A stretch of DNA of 64,000 bases from Turritopsis dohrnii. Lineage: Eukaryota; Cnidaria; Hydrozoa; Anthoathecata; Oceaniidae. Positions 52,749-60,740 of this stretch are shown in pieces. The translations under genes and the position numbers were made by a program. The notes under the pieces were generated by a model, which saw nothing but the letters and a program-made list of their open reading frames with translations, ran no database searches and was not told the DNA's origin. Every line of letters begins with the position of its first letter. Position 1 is the first letter of the stretch. Location of the stretch: the NCBI GenBank assembly GCA_027922465.2, contig BQMF02000065.1, positions 1,178,001 to 1,242,000 on the forward strand. The letters are read 5' to 3'.

Positions 52749-53729
52749 CTACCACTTTTTTACGTATTCTGGAGGTACTTCCGTATCCTCAGGAATAAGC
52801 ATAAGTTCTTCACGTACAAAAGATCTCTCCGGCCCATCTTCTAGGTAGTACAAAACACGTTGACCTTGGTATTGCAGTATCTTATCGACCCGATACGTTT
52901 CCCGACTCCAGTTGTTGTCTGTTGCGCGTCGTTTTATACCGTCATGTTCCTCACCCGGCGCTAGCAAATAGCGGTATAATCCCGCTTCAGGTAAAGTTTC
53001 TTCCTTCGGGTAAAACCCAACTTTTAACGGAACTTCCTCCAGTTTAATCGCCTTTGAGGGTTTCATGCCGGTTCTGGCAAGAACATTGTTGTTCAGTTGA
53101 CTCACACTTTTCTGGTAGTGTTTTACCCAAGTGGTACTGTTTTTCTCTGGATCTTCCAACTCCTGCGCATCTTGTATAGGGAAAAGTTTCTCCGCGAGGA
53201 GTTTGTTAAAGTTTTCCACAAAGGCCTGCTTTCTGTGGTTATGCTTTGTTGTAGTTCTCACCACCTCGACATCGTGCTTCTGGAAGACCTTGGCTGTTTC
53301 CGACTTGAACTCTGATCCGTTATCTACATAGAGCTTCTCAGGCCACTTTAGTGGACCCTTTTTGTAAATGTCAGCAAACATCTCTGCAACGTCGCTCGCC
53401 TTCTTCGTTCTCAGAGGTCTACTCGCTTTATACCCTGAAGCAATATCGATCACATTCAAAGCGTACTTGTACGTATTCTGATAGACTTTGTCATGAGGAA
53501 GATACAAAAGATCGGCCTGGTGGATCTTGTTCACCTTGGTCACGTAAAAGTGAGGATAGTCGATGTGCTTAGGCCTTGGTAGATGTATCTGATATAAAGC
53601 TTGATGAGTTAGCCACTTCAACACTTGTTTCCTAGTAACTCCAGCAGCCTTCTGAAGCTCTTTAATGGCTTTCTTCCCTTTCCACAGATTCTCTGGTTTG
53701 TAGTAGATGTCACGCAACGTTTCAGTCAT
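52749..53729 (-). CDS. Polinton integrase (RVE family, with chromodomain-like C-terminus)
   Basis: 326 residues. The catalytic DDE triad is visible: D in QADLLYLP (about residue 73), D in LYVDNGSEF (about 137) and E in AFVENFNKLLAEK (about 173). The N-terminal helical region has the usual RKQVLKWLTHQALYQIHLP text. The C-terminus (ETYRVDKILQYQGQRVLYYL to the end) is an SH3/chromodomain-like module. The enzyme inserts the linear element into chromosomes with 6-bp target duplications. The start codon overlaps the preceding gene's stop (TGTAATAAATG). It is complete and intact. Confidence 0.92.
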   Translation of the reverse strand: MTETLRDIYYKPENLWKGKKAIKELQKAAGVTRKQVLKWLTHQALYQIHLPRPKHIDYPHFYVTKVNKIHQADLLYLPHDKVYQNTYKYALNVIDIASGYKASRPLRTKKASDVAEMFADIYKKGPLKWPEKLYVDNGSEFKSETAKVFQKHDVEVVRTTTKHNHRKQAFVENFNKLLAEKLFPIQDAQELEDPEKNSTTWVKHYQKSVSQLNNNVLARTGMKPSKAIKLEEVPLKVGFYPKEETLPEAGLYRYLLAPGEEHDGIKRRATDNNWSRETYRVDKILQYQGQRVLYYLEDGPERSFVREELMLIPEDTEVPPEYVKKW

Positions 53730-53732
53730 TTA

Positions 53733-54143
53733 TTACATACGGTAGAGCAGAAATCCAACAATACCTAGAGTTCCAGCGATCGCTACCAATTCACCAGTCT
53801 TTTGAGCTTCAGAAGGGTTATAAAAATCCGTTAATTCAGGCCTAGGGGGTAAAGGTGAGAGACGCTGTTGTGTTGCCTCGTAGTACTCGTGCATACCTCG
53901 ATCAAGATCAGAGATGTACGCAGAGGCGTTATTTTCTTGTCGAAGTCTGTTGTTGATAAAGTCAAGGCGTGTCGCGCGCTCTCGATCCCATTCCATTTGT
54001 GCTTGTCTCGTTTTTTCGGCTGCCATAGCACGTTCTTCTCGATCTGCTGCTGCTTCCTCATCACCAGAGAGAGCCCTCTCTGCGTAGTTGCCAAACGTGA
54101 ATAGTGCTGCACTTACTGCCCCTCCTATTAAGATGCTAACCAT
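53733..54143 (-). CDS. Small membrane/coiled-coil protein
   Basis: 136 residues. A hydrophobic N-terminal segment (ILIGGAVSAALFTFGNY) is followed by a charged coiled coil (about 25-70, rich in Glu, Arg and Ala), a Pro-rich linker (LSPLPPRPEL) and a C-terminal hydrophobic helix (LVAIAGTLGIVGFLLY). It may be a minor membrane or capsid-associated protein. It is not recognised. The gene starts at GATAAATG and is tightly spaced with both neighbours. Confidence 0.6.
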   Translation of the reverse strand: MVSILIGGAVSAALFTFGNYAERALSGDEEAAADREERAMAAEKTRQAQMEWDRERATRLDFINNRLRQENNASAYISDLDRGMHEYYEATQQRLSPLPPRPELTDFYNPSEAQKTGELVAIAGTLGIVGFLLYRM

Positions 54144-54147
54144 TTAT

Positions 54148-54369
54148 CTAAACCGAAATTTTATCCTTGTACCACCCTTGCTTGAGTGCGTAATCATCTG
54201 ACAAAATTGCCATCTCAAGGTATAGTCCAAGCTTTCCCACATCAGCTAAATCTAGCTTTGCGGATGGAGCTCCTACACTGAAGAATTTTTTTCCAGCGTA
54301 CGCGTACAAGCTGGTGTAGCCTAGTAAACGTGCCGCCTGCCACATGCTATCCATGAATTCTTTCTCCAT
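54148..54369 (-). CDS. Small conserved-looking protein (73 aa)
   Basis: 73 residues with the text GYTSLYAYAGKKFFSVGAPS and KLDLADVGKLGLYLEMAILS, giving two moderately hydrophobic helices. The ATG follows directly on the previous gene's stop (TAATATAAATG). I recall nothing specific enough to name it. Confidence 0.55.
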   Translation of the reverse strand: MEKEFMDSMWQAARLLGYTSLYAYAGKKFFSVGAPSAKLDLADVGKLGLYLEMAILSDDYALKQGWYKDKISV

Positions 54370-54735
54370 TTATATTAAGCAAAAATGATCTTGTTTTTGT
54401 GCTTGCACCTTTGAGCTAGTGTCAGCGGAAGGCTTAGTAGAAGATCGTGTGTAGAAGTAGCAGACTAACAACCCCACAGCTAAAACAGCTATTGCACCAC
54501 CAGCTCCTCCAATCATATACGTCTTAGTAGGTACTTGACTAGGTACTTGTGTAGGTACTTGCGTAGGTACTTGACTAGGTACTTGTGTAGGTACTTGACT
54601 AGGTACTTGTGTAGGTACTTGCGTAGGTACTTCTAAGTTCTTTTTATTCTTTCGGTTCCACTCTGCTAGCTTCTTCCCGCTCGCGACTCTCCCAGGGTCC
54701 TTCAATTTTACTATCTTCTTCTCGTCTTCGCTCAT
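54370..54735 (-). CDS. Membrane protein with PTQV/PSQV repeat stalk
   Basis: 121 residues: a basic N-terminal part (KLKDPGRVASGKKLAEWNRK), nine tandem copies of the tetrapeptide PTQV or PSQV (12-bp DNA repeats at about 54529-54635), one TM helix (AGGAIAVLAVGLLVCYFY) and a short tail. The repeat would form an extended stalk, so the protein may project from a membrane or capsid. Repeat number is likely to vary between copies. The gene overlaps the end of the preceding gene by 92 bp in another frame and starts at AAATAAATG. Confidence 0.65.
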   Translation of the reverse strand: MSEDEKKIVKLKDPGRVASGKKLAEWNRKNKKNLEVPTQVPTQVPSQVPTQVPSQVPTQVPTQVPSQVPTKTYMIGGAGGAIAVLAVGLLVCYFYTRSSTKPSADTSSKVQAQKQDHFCLI

Positions 54736-55207
54736 TTATTTGACGATCTTCAGCGATTTTTGCGTACTTAATCCAATCAAGATTGCTAAAAATGATCGCA
54801 AACAGCGCCAAAGGACCGAGAAAAGTTTTACAATTTGAGTAGATAGTAGACCCTATCACATCCATAGGTGAAACGCCAGGTATAGATGCCGCCATATAAC
54901 TCGTGATGGAATTAGTGATGAGTGGATTTCCGTTGATCTCCTTCATCATCTTTGAAACATCTCTCACACCTACCAAATTAGATATCAGAGCGTTGAAATC
55001 AGGCGTTTCTTGTTGGAACTCGTTCCCCTCCGTGTATGTTTTGTATAGCTTTTCGATGGTCTTGTCTTGCAACTTATTCACTCTTTCAACTGTCCAAGGT
55101 TTTTTACCGCCAAGATGTTGACCACTTTGTACAGCACGTATAAGCTCTGCTCTTTTCTGCGCTTCTGCTGGAGTACCAACTACGTCTAGAGATCCATCGA
55201 TATTCAT
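54644..55207 (-). CDS. Virion-type protein of unknown function with one hydrophobic segment
   Basis: 187 residues from the ATG preceded by TATAATAAATCTAGTC (MNIDGSLDVVG). An ATG at 55300 would add 31 hydrophobic residues but lacks the motif. The protein has helical text (VNKLQDKTIEKLYKTYTEG), a hydrophobic helix (FLGPLALFAIIFSNLDW, about 137-153) and a Glu/Arg-rich tail. It is the first gene of a seven-gene leftward array. Function is not recognised. Confidence 0.6.
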   Translation of the reverse strand: MNIDGSLDVVGTPAEAQKRAELIRAVQSGQHLGGKKPWTVERVNKLQDKTIEKLYKTYTEGNEFQQETPDFNALISNLVGVRDVSKMMKEINGNPLITNSITSYMAASIPGVSPMDVIGSTIYSNCKTFLGPLALFAIIFSNLDWIKYAKIAEDRQINERRREEDSKIEGPWESREREEASRVEPKE

Positions 55208-55862
55208 GACTAGATTTATTATATGACGACACTTCCAGAAAACAAACATCCAAAGTCCTGTCTGAATGCAGAAACAGATGAGTAGTATTACTTCATGCAT
55301 TTTTCTTTCATGTGGCGGTGATGAGCTACATGAAACGAATATTATATTATTATTGAAAACAAAACTCCCTTAGGAGAACCCCCTAGGGTTTTTGTTGTTG
55401 ATGATGATGTTGTTGTTGCGATACCCTAGAGGGTTTTTAATTCATTGTCTTCGATCTAACCGGCACTCCACCCTGGCTTCTCGAATCCACCAGCTCTGAG
55501 CTCTACCCCTAGATCTTAGACTATTTGTGTGTGACTACTTACGAGCTCCGACTACTACGCACGTAATGGCCGTTCATGTTCTGCTCGAGTATATTACATT
55601 TAGTCACAGTTTTTCCCGACAACTTTTGGCACATTTTGTGGTGAATACCGGGAGCGGACGGCACCATCCAGTTCCAATCTAGCCGCTCCACTAGACCTTC
55701 CCTTTCCGGCAGACTCTGTCGCCTGTTCACCACAATTTCAAATTATTCCGCTCTTAAGTTTTATACCATTCATTTACACTTCAATGTCTGCTTGTGGTGT
55801 CTCTCGGAAAAATTCGATAATTTTAGAAAACTCTATTTTAGAGAACCCTTAGGTTTTTGTAC

Positions 55863-55989
55863 CGACAGCCACATGTGATAGTAGTTTAGCTTCATCCTAA
55901 CACCTTCAAGCCCTGACGTTTATATCCCGACAGCCACATGTGATAGTAGTTTAGGTTCATGCTAACACCTTCAAGCCCTGACGTTTATG
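55863..55989. repeat. 65-bp tandem duplication
   Basis: cgacagccacatgtgatagt starts at 55863 and 55928. Both copies end in caagccctgacgtttat and differ at only two or three bases. Confidence 0.85.
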
Positions 55990-56147
55990 TTGAATTTCGA
56001 TCGATTTGACGGTAACCTGAATGTCTCTGTGGACCAGTGAAACCTGACAGTGATTAATCACCCAGACCGAAGTCTACCCAAACCGCGATATATCCAACGC
56101 AACTGCGGGGAAGTGCGCACTCATGCAAGTTTTTCAACCAGGACATG

Positions 56148-56217
56148 AGAGACCGAGTGGGGATCGAACTAGCGATCTCAAGATTACAAGTTTTACGTTG
56201 TAACCACCACACTACAC
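56148..56217 (-). tRNA. Degenerate tRNA-like sequence in the Polinton gap
   Basis: On the minus strand there are a box A-like tagtgtggtggttacaac, an anticodon-like loop in acttgtaatct and a good box B (agttcgatcc). The T stem pairs poorly, so a functional tRNA is unlikely. It is probably a SINE fragment inserted in the gap. Confidence 0.3.
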
Positions 56218-56351
56218 ATCACATTAATAAAACATGATTTCAGCTTATTTGTGATAGCTTAAAATCACTCAAGCGTACAATTTCACCTCATTTGCGTCAT
56301 GAGATCATGAGAAAAAACTTCTCATGAATTACTCACTATTCAGCATGAATC

Positions 56352-56573
56352 TTATGAATTTATGAATCCTCGAGCACGCGTTGTGATCAAATCTGTCTGT
56401 ATGATGCGTTTATCATCGTCTCTGTTCAAAGCAATCTTGTTCACTTTTTGTGTATACATTTGATGTTTCTTATTTTGAAGCACTACCATTTCTCTATATA
56501 GATTTCCTCCATCTTCTAGACACTTCTTATAATCTTCGAATGTAATGGATTTTTTAACCACACACTTTTTCAT
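56352..56573 (-). CDS. Polymerase segment: C-terminal block
   Basis: 73 codons with KKCVVKKSITFEDYKKCLED, then NKKHQMYTQKVNKIALN and DDDKRIIQTDLITTRARG. This is the conserved end of the Polinton polymerase. The motif C region (YMDTDSF) lies upstream near 56795-56830 in yet another frame and is not part of either open frame. Confidence 0.75.
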   Translation of the reverse strand: MKKCVVKKSITFEDYKKCLEDGGNLYREMVVLQNKKHQMYTQKVNKIALNRDDDKRIIQTDLITTRARGFINS

Positions 56574-56815
56574 GCCTTTGCATCGCTTGTCTTCCTTCTC
56601 TAGCGTCTTGTATGCATAGAGTTAGCTCGTAAAGCCACAAACTCCGTCATGATCTTACCACCAAGTTCGTCCTTCATCAGACGCAATAACCTTCTCATTC
56701 TTTAATGTGTATAATCTGTCTTTCTCTGAATAATTACTCCGTGTCAAATCTCTTTTCTACATCTTCAGCTATATCTCGATAGAAATCTTCCGTCTTGATG
56801 TGGTACACGAAGCTG

Positions 56816-58306
56816 TCAGTGTCCATATAGCAGAGGTTGCAGCTTACTGCCATATTTCGGCTGCATGTAGTCATAGTGGAATTCATACATTAACATCTTA
56901 CTCATATCAAGTATAGCCTGACCTATGTATACAGGCTTCATCATCTTGATACTTGTCTTACCCATCTCCACACCCATCAAGTTTGCGCTAAAGCGAACTC
57001 CACTTTTAAAGTTAGGTTTCATGACGTACCCCTTATACTTCTTTTCGCTCGTAACTAACTTCATATTGCGATGGTTCCGTATATTCTCCATCGTCTTACC
57101 AAACACGCTATTGTTCATAAGCTTGAAAAAGTCTTTTTCGAAGTCGTTCTTTGATTCTTTTCTCAGTCTTGTGTTTAAGTTTATGTAAGGCTTGAGCCAG
57201 GCAACCTGATGATACCTGATGACTCGGTGGACTTTCTTCAGAACTAAGCCATGAGTCAACGCTTGATGTAGCGCTCTTATATCTATGACATACTCATGCT
57301 TGTTGTGGAGATTTGGTACGAGTTTTTCCACCTTTGCAAGCGTCATTCTCTCAGGTAGAAATGGTAAACTATTATGAGCATCATGTAGCCTCTTTGGATA
57401 CTCGATATCCACCTCCAGCAGATAGCCATACTCATTCTTCTTAACTAACTTCGCAATACCTTCAGGTGTGAACTTCTCAACATTTTTTACCCATCTAAAT
57501 CCATGTGTTGGCAAGTCTGATGCCATAGCCCAACCGTAAAGGTTGTTTGCGTCAAGGTACATTACATATGAGGATTCCTCCTTCGGATCATATTGATCAT
57601 CCATATACTTATTGTTTGCTTTTACATAGCGATGTACAGCTTGTGTTATACCTCCTCGTATACCTCTCTCGAACATTAACAGCATGTCTATGTCTGTGAG
57701 CAGTTCTAACTCTATTCGGGTATACTTCAAGGCTGCTTTCCACGCCAAACCGGGTGCTGTGTAGAAATGGAGTGGATCCAATTGGTAGTGATGCAAGCAT
57801 GTATCCCGAAACGTTTCAAACACATCTGCTAACAGTAGAACGTCCGTTGCCAAGTACACATCGTGGTAATCTCCAAGTGTTGTCACGTCTCCTTTTGGAG
57901 ACACTCTTCTCCACACCTGTTGTGCATGTTCGTAGTCTGTGTCACTTATACCACACATGTTCAGCTTGCTGTAAAAGGCTTCTTTTGGAGGTAGCTCTCT
58001 CTCAGCAAGCTTTTCCCAACTATCCATATACTCATATGGATATACACCTTTGCGGCGCATCAACTGAAAGATGCTATCTTCCTTGTAAAACCATCGAAGA
58101 TTTCTGCACTGCTCATCGCTAAGATTAGAGGACAATTTATCCAAACTTGATGCCATGAATCTACAGCTGTCAATGAATCTCAGCTCGATCTTCTTGTACA
58201 CTTGTGCACCATCAGAGTTGAAAACACCAGCAAGTGGTATTGCTATTTTGACATGGAAGGATATATACTTTTCCCTATTTTCCGCGATGCATCCTATATC
58301 TTCCAT
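56816..58306 (-). CDS. Polymerase segment: Exo III and palm motifs A and B
   Basis: 496 codons. Exo III is in YHDVYLATDVLLLADVFET (about residue 150). Motif A is YVMYLDANNLYGWAM (about 247-261). Motif B is FKLMNNSVFGKTMENIRNH (about 395-413). These are the family B palm and finger signatures with the protein-primed subfamily spacing. The frame breaks at about 56830, just before motif C. Confidence 0.85.
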   Translation of the reverse strand: MEDIGCIAENREKYISFHVKIAIPLAGVFNSDGAQVYKKIELRFIDSCRFMASSLDKLSSNLSDEQCRNLRWFYKEDSIFQLMRRKGVYPYEYMDSWEKLAERELPPKEAFYSKLNMCGISDTDYEHAQQVWRRVSPKGDVTTLGDYHDVYLATDVLLLADVFETFRDTCLHHYQLDPLHFYTAPGLAWKAALKYTRIELELLTDIDMLLMFERGIRGGITQAVHRYVKANNKYMDDQYDPKEESSYVMYLDANNLYGWAMASDLPTHGFRWVKNVEKFTPEGIAKLVKKNEYGYLLEVDIEYPKRLHDAHNSLPFLPERMTLAKVEKLVPNLHNKHEYVIDIRALHQALTHGLVLKKVHRVIRYHQVAWLKPYINLNTRLRKESKNDFEKDFFKLMNNSVFGKTMENIRNHRNMKLVTSEKKYKGYVMKPNFKSGVRFSANLMGVEMGKTSIKMMKPVYIGQAILDMSKMLMYEFHYDYMQPKYGSKLQPLLYGH

Positions 58307-59217
58307 GTTGTACTTTTCCCCAGTTCTCTAATGAAGAGGTGTGCATCATAGCCACTTAAGTTGTGAAAGATGATAGGGATATGATGTGGGATCTTGTATC
58401 TTAGGTTGCAATTGTTATGTGCGGCACCTCGATATAAACCTGTATAGTGACAGTGATCTCTGACTTTGCGATTTTGAGGATCTGAAAATGGCTGCATACA
58501 TATGTGACAAGTTTCTGCATCCCAATGATCACGCTTCTGAACATCCGTCAGTTCTATCATCGACTGCTCTGGAAATGTCGCATACAACCGCTTAACTTCA
58601 TCTTCCAGATGATCCACAAACTTCTTTACACAATCTTCACCTCTGTATACTTTTAGAGGATCTTGCACATCTCCATACGCAAACTTGCTGTACGTACACC
58701 ATCCTGAAGGTATGTGCTTCGATAGTGTTTTTGTGTTCTTCTCTCTCCCATCTTCCTTCATAGGTACTAAAAGACTCTCGAAATCTGCATAGATAGCAAA
58801 AGGTACTCTGAACTGCATCTCTCCATTGTTATAATACAGCCATTTTTCCTTCTCTCCAGGCATCTCCACTCTAACTTGTTCATTGCCAGAGCAGTAGATA
58901 TAGTGCTTGTCTCGTGACTCTACATTGTGAAAACCATTTAGACAGTTGATGCAAAAGTGCTGTGCACATTTGTGATTTGTGTTTTCTTGACCCAACAACC
59001 TTGACAGATTCTTGATGGCTGTATAGTGATTTTTCTCTCCATCACATACCATCAACAGATTGACTTGCTTCTTTGCGCTTATGTTACGATTAGATTCTCG
59101 TGTGGTGTTGATCCTCCTCTTTGTAGACTTTTCTTCGATATATAGTACGTTCACCCCAATGTTAGGATTATTCTTCTCGAACTTTCCTATCTTGTCTATT
59201 GCTACAGGAAATTCCAA
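58294..59217 (-). CDS. Polymerase segment: zinc finger, exonuclease I/II, HNH-like insert
   Basis: 307 codons. A Cys/His zinc finger (CAQHFCINCLNGFHNVESRD) is followed by Exo I (FAIYADFESLLVP, with the D-x-E pair). Then comes the Polinton-specific insert CHICMQPFSDPQNRKVRDHC with HNNCN, and Exo II (PIIFHNLSGYDAHLFI). All key residues are present. The frame passes to the next segment near 58305. Confidence 0.85.
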   Translation of the reverse strand: MEFPVAIDKIGKFEKNNPNIGVNVLYIEEKSTKRRINTTRESNRNISAKKQVNLLMVCDGEKNHYTAIKNLSRLLGQENTNHKCAQHFCINCLNGFHNVESRDKHYIYCSGNEQVRVEMPGEKEKWLYYNNGEMQFRVPFAIYADFESLLVPMKEDGREKNTKTLSKHIPSGWCTYSKFAYGDVQDPLKVYRGEDCVKKFVDHLEDEVKRLYATFPEQSMIELTDVQKRDHWDAETCHICMQPFSDPQNRKVRDHCHYTGLYRGAAHNNCNLRYKIPHHIPIIFHNLSGYDAHLFIRELGKSTTWKI

Positions 59218-60110
59218 ACCATCCCAGTTGTACTCATTCTCATACTTCTGTAGCTTTGAAATGCGTTGTGGATCTTGATCTCTTCATGATGTAGTGCTGC
59301 TATTACAGCCCACTTGAAGCATTCTTCATCATCGTTTTTAGGGTTGATGATTGCCTTTTTCGACGCTATCCAGGATGGTAGTTCGATGTATGAAGATCCT
59401 CTCATCAGCTGCAGCTTGTGAAAGTCTACGTCCAGGTGCATGATGTGATCGATGGTGAAGCCGCTTTGTGGTAATGCAGGATGCTCTACTTGGGTTTTGA
59501 TATATGCAAACATCTCATCCAATATCTCTTTCATGTCACTACCTTGGAACACTCTCATCATCAAGCTGTTAAAAACTTTGTCTATCCTTATATATCCATA
59601 TTTATCTCCTTTTGTAACATCTTCTCCTTCTAGATCATCATCTTCAAGTTGAATTAAAAGCTTCACTCGCTTCTTCCACATGATCCATAGAGAAAGTTGT
59701 ACTTTAGCAGACCCCATGTCCTCAACCTGCTCTTCCATTAATTTCTCCACATTTGCTCTCACTAGTGTGAAGTATCCATCAACATCAGCTTTTGCTATAC
59801 CAGCTATACGAAAGCTTCGGAAAGTTTTATGTAGTGCATGCTTATGCTTCATAGGTATAAAATCATCACTCATACTTGTGTTGTTGGTGTCTTCCATCGC
59901 CTGTTCTTCAACCATACTTTTTAACCCAAGCTTTTCCTTTGTATTGTTGTACAACTTTAAAATATCACTTTTTGCTTTAGAGAAAGCGTTCTGTATAGGC
60001 TCTTTAATTGACTTTGGTACATAACTCACAAGCCAGTCATACCATTCGTTGAGTTTAGATTTTACAACTGATCGGTTCTTCATCATCTCTTCAAGCCCAA
60101 AAATATCCAT
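59202..60110 (-). CDS. Polymerase segment: N-terminal region
   Basis: 302 codons with VVKSKLNEWYDWLVSYVPKS, then ILKLYNNTKEKLGLKS and SDDFIPMKHKHALHK, followed by a longer domain (WASKK-type PSWIASKKAIINPKN, DDEECFKWAVIAALHHEEI). This is the usual N-terminal text of Polinton polymerases. Two of its blocks recur in the left-end ORF at 44149-44502. Confidence 0.8.
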   Translation of the reverse strand: MDIFGLEEMMKNRSVVKSKLNEWYDWLVSYVPKSIKEPIQNAFSKAKSDILKLYNNTKEKLGLKSMVEEQAMEDTNNTSMSDDFIPMKHKHALHKTFRSFRIAGIAKADVDGYFTLVRANVEKLMEEQVEDMGSAKVQLSLWIMWKKRVKLLIQLEDDDLEGEDVTKGDKYGYIRIDKVFNSLMMRVFQGSDMKEILDEMFAYIKTQVEHPALPQSGFTIDHIMHLDVDFHKLQLMRGSSYIELPSWIASKKAIINPKNDDEECFKWAVIAALHHEEIKIHNAFQSYRSMRMSTTGMVWNFL

Positions 60111-60292
60111 GTATTCAGGCTTTGTAGTATAGTGACTTGTCTAAGAGGTTTCCTTACTCCAGCTCTCCTAGGTGGTCTTACTGGAGCATCTAATAAATTG
60201 ATGAGGTCAGCCTTCCTAAGCTTATAGTACCCTTTAAAGCCACGCTCTTTTGCTTGGGTTCTCAATTCTCGAACTGTTTTGTTACTCAACAT
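60083..60292 (-). CDS. SAP-domain N-terminus of the polymerase gene
   Basis: 69 codons starting MLSNKTVRELRTQAKERGFK and GYYKLRKADLINLL, a SAP motif, followed by a Pro/Arg stretch (PVRPPRRAGVRKPLRQ). It overlaps the next polymerase frame by 28 bp and is most simply its frameshifted N-terminus. A separate small DNA-binding protein is an alternative. The start and its TATATAATAAAGG motif lie in the right terminal repeat, matching the left-end ORF start. Confidence 0.65.
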   Translation of the reverse strand: MLSNKTVRELRTQAKERGFKGYYKLRKADLINLLDAPVRPPRRAGVRKPLRQVTILQSLNTWIFLGLKR

Positions 60293-60740
60293 CCTTTATT
60301 ATATAGACTTTTTCAACTTGGAAATTTTTTACGAGTGGACAGAACTGACGCATGAGTCAGGGAATTCCCTGACTCATTCAATATGTATGTTAGCAGTATT
60401 CAACAATAGTGCTGATGTCAGCAGTTTTCGACGATAGTGCTGATGTCAACAGTTTTCGTTGGTTTTCGACGTCAACACTTTTCGACGGTTTTCGACGATA
60501 GTGCTGATGTCAACAGTTTTCGACGCATGCGCAGAAGGGGTTTGATTGATGGGGTCATCGGTTGCGCCAAAATCTGATGACGTCGTTTCGTGTGTGTGAC
60601 TGCTGATAGATATAGGTGCTGCTGACTGATAGATATAGCTGACTGATAGATATAGGCGGATTGTAGCGCAACGTGTGTGCGCGTGTGTGTGCGTGTGCGC
60701 GTGCGCGTTTTTGCGCTAGAATCCCCACTATACTATCTCT
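60289..60740. repeat. Polinton right terminal inverted repeat
   Basis: Inverted counterpart of 43589-44153: start region, AP-1 pair (60353-60376), a shorter array of cgacgatagtgctgatgtca units (about 60400-60530), gcatgcgcagaaggggt, a tandem gactgatagatatag insert not found at the left (about 60600-60655), (GT/GC)n and the tatctct terminus. The CRE-like sites are mostly the TGATGTCA variant here. Confidence 0.9.
60353..60376. promoter_or_regulatory. AP-1 palindrome in the right terminal repeat
   Basis: TGAGTCA (60353-60359) and TGACTCA (60370-60376) form a perfect palindrome around gggaattccc, itself a kappaB-like sequence. It lies about 60 bp upstream of the polymerase-gene start. Confidence 0.5.

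Larger units (their letters stand above)
55301..56351. other. Gene-free 1 kb gap inside the Polinton
   Basis: It contains ccctaggg/ccctagaggg hairpin-like motifs near 55380-55435, a 62-bp tandem duplication and a tRNA-like sequence, but no convincing ORF. In this otherwise compact element a gap of this size suggests loss of a gene or a foreign insertion. Confidence 0.55.
56352..60292 (-). pseudogene. Protein-primed family B DNA polymerase gene, frameshifted
   Basis: The whole gene runs leftward from the right terminal repeat. Successive frames carry a SAP motif, the Polinton-specific N-terminal region, exonuclease motifs with zinc-finger insertions, polymerase motifs A and B, the DTDS motif C and the conserved C-terminal block. 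Shifts of frame fall near 60115, 59280, 58305, 56830 and at least two points between 56575 and 56745. Total span would correspond to about 1300 codons, the usual size. All motifs remain recognisable, so decay is recent, or some indels are assembly errors in short homopolymers. The enzyme would replicate the linear genome using a protein primer. Confidence 0.85.
43589..60740. mobile_element. Polinton/Maverick element (adintovirus-like), about 17.2 kb
   Basis: Bounded by long terminal inverted repeats, both beginning agagata-a/g-tata-a/g-tg, followed by (CA/CG)n and a tandem array. Inside are the Polinton hallmark genes: family B DNA polymerase with zinc insert, RVE integrase, packaging ATPase, double jelly-roll major capsid protein and a probable penton protein. 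Several small accessory genes and an innexin are also present. The termini begin AG as expected. No exact 6-bp target duplication is visible: the flanks are tgtttt on the left and catgta or tcatgt on the right. Most ORFs are intact, but the polymerase is broken by several frameshifts and no protease was found, so this copy would need help to replicate. Gene layout: rightward cargo and leftward virion/replication genes in a compact array. Confidence 0.95.

Noticed and set aside
57754..58122. 122-codon + strand ORF opposite the polymerase
   Set aside because: It is antisense to strong family B polymerase motifs and has no family resemblance.
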